Shown: positions 51,971 to 58,892 of the stretch, piece after piece
Position numbering within the stretch: position 1 is the first letter of the stretch
How the letters are laid out: each line of letters begins with the position of its first letter
Source: Kocuria rosea
GTDB lineage: Bacteria > Actinomycetota > Actinomycetes > Actinomycetales > Micrococcaceae
Direction of reading: 5' to 3'
Length of the DNA stretch: 64,000 bases
NCBI RefSeq assembly: GCF_006094695.1
Contig: NZ_CP035103.1
Coordinates: 248,001-312,000 of the forward strand
Made by a program: the position numbers and the translations under genes
Notes under the pieces: generated by a model
What the model saw: the letters and a program-made list of their open reading frames with translations, nothing else
What the model was told of the DNA's origin: nothing
Database searches by the model: none

Positions 51971-52607
51971 GTACGGGTACGGCCTGTGGTGGCTGGTGAT
52001 CCTGAATTCCGTGGTGTTCATCGTCTTTGCCTTCAGTTTCATCCAGCCCAAGACCAGGCTCGACTGGCGTGCGTTGGGCGGGTTCTCGGCGTTCGTCATC
52101 GCGCTGTTCACCGAGATGTACGGCATTCCGCTGACGATCTTCTTGCTCTCGGGCTGGCTGGGTGAGAAGGTCCCCGGCCTGCAGTCCCTGGATCATGGAT
52201 CGGGGCACCTGTGGCAGGAGATTTTCGGGTGGGGAGGGGATCCGCATCTGAATCCCCTGCACCTGCTCAGCAACCTCGTGATCGGGGCGGGGCTGTATCT
52301 GCTCTACCGGGCCTGGCGGGTGCTCTACGCGGCCCAGCGCGAAGGGCGTCTGGCGAGCACCGGCCCGTATGCGCGTCTCCGCCACCCGCAGTACGTAGGG
52401 TTCTTGGCTGTCATGGTGGGCTTTCTGCTGCAGTGGCCCACGGTGCTGACCCTGCTGATGTTCCCGGTGCTGGTGGTCGTGTACTGGCGGCTGGCGCGCA
52501 AGGAGGAACAGCTGCTGGTCCGCCAGTTCGGCACCGGCTACCAGGATTACGCCCGCCGGGTGCCGGGGTTCGTTCCCCGGTTCCGCCGGCAGACGGCCGG
52601 CTCCTGA
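51960..52607 (+). CDS. Isoprenylcysteine methyltransferase (ICMT/PEMT)-family membrane protein
   Basis: A 215-aa protein with five or so TM helices. The C-terminal half has the SAM-binding block TGPYARLRHPQYVGFLAVMV and REL-type RLARKEEQLLVRQFG with YARRVPGFVPRF, typical of ICMT/PEMT proteins that methylate lipids or small thiols. In metal islands its substrate is unknown. It overlaps the DUF2933 gene by 11 nt, with GGAGGAGCC before the ATG at 51960. Confidence 0.88.
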   Translation: MSGEYGYGLWWLVILNSVVFIVFAFSFIQPKTRLDWRALGGFSAFVIALFTEMYGIPLTIFLLSGWLGEKVPGLQSLDHGSGHLWQEIFGWGGDPHLNPLHLLSNLVIGAGLYLLYRAWRVLYAAQREGRLASTGPYARLRHPQYVGFLAVMVGFLLQWPTVLTLLMFPVLVVVYWRLARKEEQLLVRQFGTGYQDYARRVPGFVPRFRRQTAGS

Positions 52608-52654
52608 GCAGCACGAGGGCAGCCCCGGACCGAGGGGCGCCCCGGGTGGGGACC

Positions 52655-53494
52655 ATGCTGTGGGTGACGACCGCCTGGGGTCTGTGTTTCGTGGCCATCC
52701 GATGGGGTTTGCAGGACGCGCCGGTGCTGTGGTTCGCGGCACTGCGTGCTCTGATCGCCGGGGCCGCGTTGTTGTTCGTCGCCGCCGCGCAGCGACGGCC
52801 TCTGTGGCCGCGGGGGCCGTCCTGGGGTCTGCTGACGGCGATGGCGGTGGTGAACGTGACCGTGGCCTTCGCCGCGATGTTCGCCGGGACCGCAGGACTG
52901 GCCACGGGGGCGGCAGCGGTGTTGTCGAATGCGCAGCCGTTGCTGATCCTGCTGCCGGCCTGGTGGTTCTACGGTGAGGCCGTGTCTATGCGCACCGCGG
53001 CCGCGGTGGTGGTCGGGTTCGCCGGGTTGGTGCTGGTGGGGGTGGCTAGTGGTGGCGGGCAGGGGGCGTGGCTGTCGCTGCTCTCGGCGGTGGCCGTCAC
53101 CGCCGGAACGTTGATGTCACGGAGGCTGTCCGGAACGGATCTGGTGGTCGCCATCGGTTGGCACTTTGTGCTCGGCGGTCTTCTGCTGGTGGCGTTGGCC
53201 GCCGCCTTCGAGGGGGTCCCGGCCATCGCCTGGACGCCCCGGTTCGTGCTGGCGCTGGGATTCCTGTCGCTGGTCGGGACCGCGGCCGCTTTCCTCGCCT
53301 GGTTCCGCCAGACCCAGGTGGCACGCCTGGACCTGCTCAGCGCGTGGACCCTGCTGGTGCCCGTGATCGCCATGGTGGTCTCGGCGGTGCTGCCCGGGGA
53401 ACGGCCCACCGTGTGGAGCGCGGTGGGGGCGGTAATCGTGCTGGTCTCCCTGGCGCTGGTGATGGTCCCGGGCAGGGCTCGCCCGGGACCATGA
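52655..53494 (+). CDS. EamA-family (DMT) transporter
   Basis: A 279-aa, 10-TM exporter with two EamA halves: N-terminal WGLCFVAIRWGLQDAPVLWF and ALRALIAGAALL; C-terminal FLSLVGTAAAFLAWFRQTQV and LVPVIAMVVSAVLPGERPTV. Substrate unknown (amino acids, metabolites or drugs). The ATG at 52655 is preferred by TM1 position; a GTG at 52646 is possible. It lies 47 bp after the ICMT gene, perhaps in the same transcript. Confidence 0.87.
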   Translation: MLWVTTAWGLCFVAIRWGLQDAPVLWFAALRALIAGAALLFVAAAQRRPLWPRGPSWGLLTAMAVVNVTVAFAAMFAGTAGLATGAAAVLSNAQPLLILLPAWWFYGEAVSMRTAAAVVVGFAGLVLVGVASGGGQGAWLSLLSAVAVTAGTLMSRRLSGTDLVVAIGWHFVLGGLLLVALAAAFEGVPAIAWTPRFVLALGFLSLVGTAAAFLAWFRQTQVARLDLLSAWTLLVPVIAMVVSAVLPGERPTVWSAVGAVIVLVSLALVMVPGRARPGP

Positions 53495-53614
53495 CCAGTC
53501 ACGCCCTCGGCTCCAGCCCAGGTAGCCATCGGACCCATGGCTCATCGGGCTCCCGCCCATGGGTCACCCGTGGCTAGACTCGGCGCCGACGGCACAGCAG
53601 CTGCAGGGAAGGGC

Positions 53615-54061
53615 GTGACGGCGATGGACAGGCATCTCCGCCACCAGGGGGTAGGCGATCGGGCGACCGCTCCCGGTGACGCTGCGCCGGCCCAGCCACG
53701 GCGCCTGCGCGCACTGTGGAACTCGGCCATCGGTGGGATCGGCGTGGCCCTGGGGCTGCTCCCGCACGTGCTGCACCACGTGGGCGTGCTCGCCGGGACG
53801 GCGCTGATTGCCGGGTCCGGCGGGACGGTCTTGTTCGGTGTTCTGGGCCTTGCCGCCTCGGTCCCCTTCCTGCTGCGCCTGCGCCGCAGGTTCGGGACCT
53901 GGTGGGCGCCGGCCGTCGGTCTGCTTGTCTTCGCGGCCCTCTACTCGCTCTCGGCCTTCGTCATCGGCCCGCTGATCAGCGGCAGTGCAACGGGCGGCGT
54001 CCCGGGCGGGCAGGAGTCCTCGGTCCCCTCCCACCGCCCCGGCCACACCTCCGGTCACTGA
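53615..54061 (+). CDS. Small membrane protein of unknown function
   Basis: A 148-aa protein from a GTG with AGGGAAGGG 4-5 nt upstream (an ATG at 53624 is an alternative). It has a Pro/Arg-rich N-terminus and three TM segments (IGGIGVALGLLPHVLHHVGV; GTVLFGVLGLAASVPFLL; WWAPAVGLLVFAALYSLSAF), with a His pair in VLHHV, and a Ser/His tail ending PGHTSGH. I recognise no family. Similar three-TM proteins sit near copper and mercury genes in actinobacteria, but that is a weak guide. The 274 bp after it, convergent with the next gene, show only a weak box-like TTACTGAACCCTTCA. Confidence 0.65.
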   Translation: MTAMDRHLRHQGVGDRATAPGDAAPAQPRRLRALWNSAIGGIGVALGLLPHVLHHVGVLAGTALIAGSGGTVLFGVLGLAASVPFLLRLRRRFGTWWAPAVGLLVFAALYSLSAFVIGPLISGSATGGVPGGQESSVPSHRPGHTSGH

Positions 54062-54335
54062 CCGGAAGGGAAGCCCTGCCCTTTCGGGCCACCTGGTGCG
54101 GCGGGTGTGCCACACCCCTGGGGAGCATGCCTTTCAGCAACGGGAACAGGATGGGATCCTCCCTGGCCGGCTGACGTTGCGACGTGCTTTTCCCGATGCT
54201 CCACGGCAGCACCCCGCACCAGCCCGTCTGAGTTACTGAACCCTTCAGGGGCGACCCCGCCCGCTCGACGATAATCCGAGAGGCCTCTCACATCTGGATC
54301 CGCGGATGCGAACACCATGGGGGCCGGATCCGGCT

Positions 54336-54779
54336 CTACAGCCGGCCTTGGTGTCTGGGTTTGACGACGAGCACGGGGCAGCGGGCGTGGTGGACGACCT
54401 GGTTGGAGACCGAGCCCAGCAGCAGGCCGGTGAAGCCGCCGTAGCCGTGGGATCCCACGACCAGTAGATCGGCCCCGGTGGAGGCCTCGATCAGCACGGC
54501 GGCGGCCTGTCCTTGGACCACCTCGCCGGTGGTGTCCTGCTGCTCGGCGTGCACACTGCGCAAGGCCTGGTTCTGGAGGTGCCGGGCCCTGGTTTCGTAG
54601 CTGGTCAGGTCCCACTCCAGGTCGTCTCCGGTCACCATGGCCGGGTGCTGCCAGGCGGTCACCACATGGACCTGGCCCTGGCGCAACCGGGCCTCGGTGA
54701 CCGCCCACTCCAACGCCCTCAGGGACTCGGGCGAGCCGTCCACCCCGACCACGATGCGGAAGGTTTCCGTGGCGTTCAC
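54336..54779 (-). CDS. Universal stress protein (single Usp domain)
   Basis: A 147-aa cytosolic protein. It starts IVVGVDGSPESLRALEWAV and ends with the ATP-binding GSHGYGGFTGLLLGSVSNQV and CPVLVVKP, the G2xG9xGS/T motif of ATP-binding Usp proteins. The GTG start overlaps the GAPDH stop by 4 nt (GTGA), so the two are translated together. Possible role: stress signal coupled to the dehydrogenase. Confidence 0.9.
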   Translation of the reverse strand: MNATETFRIVVGVDGSPESLRALEWAVTEARLRQGQVHVVTAWQHPAMVTGDDLEWDLTSYETRARHLQNQALRSVHAEQQDTTGEVVQGQAAAVLIEASTGADLLVVGSHGYGGFTGLLLGSVSNQVVHHARCPVLVVKPRHQGRL

Positions 54780-55861
54780 GACCGTGCCCCCGCCGGGGAG
54801 TGGGCCTGGCCCGGGTGCGGGGCGCGGGCCAGGAAGTCGGCGCGTACGTCCAGGGCGGCGTCGGTGCGGCTCATGGATTCGGCCCCGTCCGTGACGGTGC
54901 CGGCCAGGGCCCGGATCGCGTCGATGTTCTCCGGGACGACCACCGCCTGGTTGTCGACGGTGTAGGTGCAGAACAGCTCGTCGCCGCGCACCGTGAGGAT
55001 GTCGGCCCACACGGCGACCTCGTACATGTCCCCGCGGGGCCGGCCGAGGTCCCGCATCAGCTCGATGGTGCTGTTGGGCGCCACGATCCCCTCGCTGCTG
55101 CGGACCAGCGCGATCCGCGGCACGGCACCCAGCACCTCGAGGACTTCCTCGGAGGAGGCGGGGCGGGTGAGATCGATGCTCCAGTAGTGCAGATGGTTCT
55201 GGGTGTGGGAGCCCTTCGCCGCCATGGTCACCACGTCCAGGTCCGGCACGACCGTCTGCGCGTCGGGTCCCTGGTGGCTGGGGATGGCCGTTTCCGGGAC
55301 GACGGTGTTCATGATCCCGGAATGATCGGACTCCCAGGGGTCGGTGGCCCGGCGGATGAGCACCCCGCGCGCCCTGGCCAGTAGCCCGGCGTCCTGCAGC
55401 GCAGTGAGGGTGCGGACCGTGGCGGTGGTGTTGCAGGAGACCGCCCGGGTGGCGTCCCGGTTCAGGGCGGTGGCGTAGTTGGCGTGGGCGACGAAGGAGT
55501 GGCCGGTGAGGGCATGCTTCTCCCCGCCCTGGAAAACGGCTTTGACCCCGTGGGCGCGGTAGTGCTCCAGATTGGTGGCCCCGATCCTGGCCGGGGTGCA
55601 GTCCACGATCACCTCCACGGCCCCGAGCAGCTGGTGCAGTTCTCCCGCCACGGGCAACCCGCTCGAGCGCATCGCCGCGGCCCCCTCGGCGGTGGAGGCG
55701 TAGATGGGGATGCCGCGGGAGACCGCGGTGGCGATGCGGTAGTCGGAGATCACGTCGCTGACCCCGACCAGTTCCATGTCGTGTTGGGCGGCGATCGCAT
55801 CGGCGACCCGTTTGCCGATCACCCCGTAGCCGTTGACGCCCACCCGAATCTTCTGGGTCAT
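54776..55861 (-). CDS. Type II (archaeal-type) glyceraldehyde-3-phosphate dehydrogenase
   Basis: A 361-aa enzyme. The N-terminal dinucleotide motif RVGVNGYGVIGKRVADAIAA, the catalytic cysteine in AVSCNTTATVRTL, the segment VFQGGEKHALTGHSFVAHAN and KGSHTQNHLHYWSIDL match archaeal Gap (class II) rather than bacterial GapA (which has SCTTNC). It oxidises glyceraldehyde-3-phosphate with NAD(P)+. The start ATG at 55861 follows GAGGAGCG; a longer in-frame extension has no similarity. It is divergent from the P-type ATPase. Confidence 0.88.
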   Translation of the reverse strand: MTQKIRVGVNGYGVIGKRVADAIAAQHDMELVGVSDVISDYRIATAVSRGIPIYASTAEGAAAMRSSGLPVAGELHQLLGAVEVIVDCTPARIGATNLEHYRAHGVKAVFQGGEKHALTGHSFVAHANYATALNRDATRAVSCNTTATVRTLTALQDAGLLARARGVLIRRATDPWESDHSGIMNTVVPETAIPSHQGPDAQTVVPDLDVVTMAAKGSHTQNHLHYWSIDLTRPASSEEVLEVLGAVPRIALVRSSEGIVAPNSTIELMRDLGRPRGDMYEVAVWADILTVRGDELFCTYTVDNQAVVVPENIDAIRALAGTVTDGAESMSRTDAALDVRADFLARAPHPGQAHSPAGARS

Positions 55862-56056
55862 GATCGCTCCTCTTTCCTGCAGACGCTGTCGGTGGCCGCT
55901 GAGCCGACGCCGCCCGGTAGTGCGGTGCTCCTGTGCTGCAGGCCATCGCAACGATCGTCACGGCGGGCGGCGGCTGATGCTCAGGGGTCTCGCGAAGGCC
56001 GGTCCGGACCCAGGATGCTCCGGCCGGGGAGCGGTGGCAGGTCCGGCTGAGAATTC

Positions 56057-56071
56057 AACATGAAATCTTCA
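56057..56071 (+). promoter_or_regulatory. CopR-like box upstream of the P-type ATPase
   Basis: AACATGAAATCTTCA. The second half-site and centre match the box at 30967 exactly (ATGAAATCTTCA); the first half-site is degenerate (AACA). It lies 187 bp before the ATPase start and 196 bp from the divergent GAPDH. Confidence 0.45.
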
Positions 56072-56257
56072 CCGACTCGGCCTTCATTACCTCCCACCCA
56101 AGACCTACCGTCAGTCATGTACCTGCCCGAAACACCATCGGTTGCCGTCCGCCCACCTCCGGTGATGGCCGGCCAGGCCGAGTCTTCGAGGAAGGGCACG
56201 GACGAGGTGGTGAGGTCCGCCGACACACCGCTGGCTCGCAGAGAAGGATGGTCCGGG

Positions 56258-58795
56258 ATGAGCGAGCACGAGGCCACTGCCGTCATGGAGGTGCAGGGCG
56301 TCCACTGGGCCTCCTCCAAGGCCGTCGTCGAGGCGACGCTCTCCCGCCGCCCGGGCGTGCTGGCTGTGGAGGCCAACCCTGTCTCCCAGACGGCCAACGT
56401 CACCTACGACCCCGACCAGACCTCGATCGCGGATCTCATCGGCTGGGTGCGTGAGTGCGGCTACCACTGCGCCGGCCAGTCGGTGCCGGAGCACGTGTGC
56501 GACCCCTTGCACGGGCCGGTGTCCCACCACGACCCCGCCGGCCAGCCGACAGCCAGCAGCTTCACGGACAGCGGGAGCGGCCACGCCCATCACGTCCACC
56601 GGCCTTCCCTCAGCCCCGACCGTGCCACGGCAACGGCGCACCCCGAGGACGACCCCGCCCGCAGCACGCACCCGCCGTCTCACACCGGCCACGTGGCCGG
56701 CCACGGGGGTCACCAGATGCGCGATGCCCAGGAGGTGATGGGGCACGGCGGGCACGGCGGCATGTCGATGGAGTCCATGATCCGTGACATGCGCAACCGC
56801 TTCCTGGTGGCCGCCGCGCTGTCGGTGCCGATCACGCTGTGGTCCCCAATCGGCCGGGAAGTGCTGGGGTTCACGGTCCCGGCGCCTTTCGGGTTGCGCG
56901 ATGACGTGTTCGCCCTGATCCTGTCGTTGCCGGTGATCTTCTACGCCGCGTGGATCTTCTTCGACGGCGCCTGGCGGGCACTGCGCGCCCGCACCCTGGA
57001 CATGATGGTCCTGGTGGCCGTGGGGGTCGGTGCCGGGTGGCTCTACAGCCTGGCGGTCACTCTCACCGGCGGCGGCGAGGTGTTCTACGAGGCTGCGACC
57101 GTGCTGGCCACCTTCGTGCTGCTGGGCCACTGGGTCGAGATGCGCGCCCGGGGTGGGGCCAACGACGCGATCCGCACCCTGCTGGAGCTGGCCCCGTCGA
57201 TGGCCCTGGTGATCCGTGACGGGCAGACGGTGGAGATCCCGACCGCGGAGGTGATGCCCGGGGACCTGATGCTGGTGCGCCCCGGGGCGAAGGTCCCCAC
57301 CGACGGGGTGGTTCAGGATGGGGAGTCGGAGATCGACGAGTCCATGATCACCGGTGAGAGCCTGCCGGTGGCCAAGTCCACCGGCTCCGAGGTCATCGGC
57401 GCCTCGGTGAACACCACCGGCACCCTGCGGGTGCGCGCTACGAAAGTCGGCGCCGACACGGCCCTGGCCCAGATCGTCGCCCTGGTCCAGGAGGCCCAGA
57501 ACTCCAAGGCCCCGGGACAGCGACTGGCGGACCGGGCCGCGTTCTGGCTGGTGTTCGTGGCCCTGATCGGCGGATCGGTCACGTTCCTTGCCTGGTGGGC
57601 CTCCGGGGCGCCCACCGCCACAGCGGTCCTGTTCGCCATCACGGTGGTGGTCATCACCTGCCCCGACGCGCTGGGCCTGGCCACCCCCACCGCGATCATG
57701 GTGGGAACGGGGCTGGGTGCGCGGCGGGGCGTGCTGTTCAAGAACGCCACCGCCCTGGAGACCGCCGCGCGCATCGACACGGTCGTCCTCGACAAGACCG
57801 GCACCCTCACCAAGGGCGAACCGGAGGTCACCGACCTGATCGCCCACGGGATCGAGGAGGACCAGCTGCTGGGCCTGGTGGCAGCGGTCGAGCGGGAGTC
57901 CGAGCACCCCCTGGCCGCAGCCGTGGTGACCTACGCCGAGGACCGGGGCGCGCCCCGGTGGGAGGCGGCCGACTTCCGCAACGTGCCCGGCCACGGGGCG
58001 GTGGCCACCGTAGCCGGGCAGCAAGTGCTGGTGGGCAACCGCAAGCTGATGGTGGACCAGGGCATCGACATCACCGGTGTCTCCGCCCAGCGCGAGCGGC
58101 TGGCCGCCACCGGGCGCACCGCCGTGCTGGTGGCCGTGGACGGGGCCGCCGCCGGGGTCATCGCCCTGGCCGATGCCGCCCGGCCCACCGCCGCTCCGGC
58201 GGTGGCGGCGCTGCACGAGGCCGGGATCGAGGTCGTCATGCTCACCGGTGACAACCAGGCCACCGCCGAACGCATCGCCGGGCAGCTGGGCATCGACACG
58301 GTCATTGCCGAAGTGCTGCCGGAGGACAAATCGGCGAAGGTCGCCGAGCTCCAGGCCCAGGGCAGACGGGTCGCCATGGTCGGTGACGGCGTCAACGACG
58401 CCCCGGCGCTGGCGAAAGCCGATCTGGGGATCGCCATCGGCGCCGGCACCGACGTGGCCATCGAAACCGCCGACGTGGTGCTGATGCGCTCGGACCCCCT
58501 GGACGTCCCGATCGCCCTGCGGATCGGGGGCGGGACCGTGCGCAAGATGCGGCAGAACCTGGGCTGGGCCATCGGCTACAACGTCATCGCCCTGCCCATC
58601 GCCGCCGGGGTCTTCTACCCGGCCTTCGGGATCATGCTCAGCCCGGAGATCGCGGCGATCTCTATGTCCGGTTCCAGTGTGATCGTGGCCGTCAACGCCT
58701 TGATGCTCAAGCGCCTGCACCTGCCCGAGCCCGGGGAAACCACCACCAGTCCCGTTGCCACGGTCCCCGCACCCCAGCCCACCGGGGCCCGCTGA
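56258..58795 (+). CDS. P1B-type heavy-metal ATPase with CPD motif and His-rich N-terminus
   Basis: An 845-aa ATPase. Residues ~1-70 are an HMA-like fold whose CxxC is replaced by VHWASSK, followed by ECGYHC and VPEHVCDPLHG, then a ~110-residue His/Gly/Pro region (GHAHHVHRP; GHVAGHGGH; MGHGGHGGMSMESM). The core has TGES (MITGESLPVAK), the ion-site C468-P469-D470 in VVITCPDALGLATPTA, phosphorylation D512 in DKTGTLTKGE, HP in SEHPLAAAV and GDGVNDAPAL. Cu-ATPases usually have CPC or CPH, so metal specificity is uncertain. Export of copper is likely from context. The ATG at 56258 is a choice among in-frame starts up to 56060. Confidence 0.9.
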   Translation: MSEHEATAVMEVQGVHWASSKAVVEATLSRRPGVLAVEANPVSQTANVTYDPDQTSIADLIGWVRECGYHCAGQSVPEHVCDPLHGPVSHHDPAGQPTASSFTDSGSGHAHHVHRPSLSPDRATATAHPEDDPARSTHPPSHTGHVAGHGGHQMRDAQEVMGHGGHGGMSMESMIRDMRNRFLVAAALSVPITLWSPIGREVLGFTVPAPFGLRDDVFALILSLPVIFYAAWIFFDGAWRALRARTLDMMVLVAVGVGAGWLYSLAVTLTGGGEVFYEAATVLATFVLLGHWVEMRARGGANDAIRTLLELAPSMALVIRDGQTVEIPTAEVMPGDLMLVRPGAKVPTDGVVQDGESEIDESMITGESLPVAKSTGSEVIGASVNTTGTLRVRATKVGADTALAQIVALVQEAQNSKAPGQRLADRAAFWLVFVALIGGSVTFLAWWASGAPTATAVLFAITVVVITCPDALGLATPTAIMVGTGLGARRGVLFKNATALETAARIDTVVLDKTGTLTKGEPEVTDLIAHGIEEDQLLGLVAAVERESEHPLAAAVVTYAEDRGAPRWEAADFRNVPGHGAVATVAGQQVLVGNRKLMVDQGIDITGVSAQRERLAATGRTAVLVAVDGAAAGVIALADAARPTAAPAVAALHEAGIEVVMLTGDNQATAERIAGQLGIDTVIAEVLPEDKSAKVAELQAQGRRVAMVGDGVNDAPALAKADLGIAIGAGTDVAIETADVVLMRSDPLDVPIALRIGGGTVRKMRQNLGWAIGYNVIALPIAAGVFYPAFGIMLSPEIAAISMSGSSVIVAVNALMLKRLHLPEPGETTTSPVATVPAPQPTGAR

Positions 58796-58892
58796 CACCA
58801 CGCTCCTCGCAGCACGACCGACCGGACCGTGTACGCCGCGATGAGCGACCGCCTCCGGGATTCCTCAGAACTCAGAGAGGAGCCTGTCCGAG

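Noticed and set aside
54233..54247. TTACTGAACCCTTCA as another CopR-like box
   Set aside because: The first half-site is off and it lies between two convergent genes, where no promoter is expected. Kept only as a remark.
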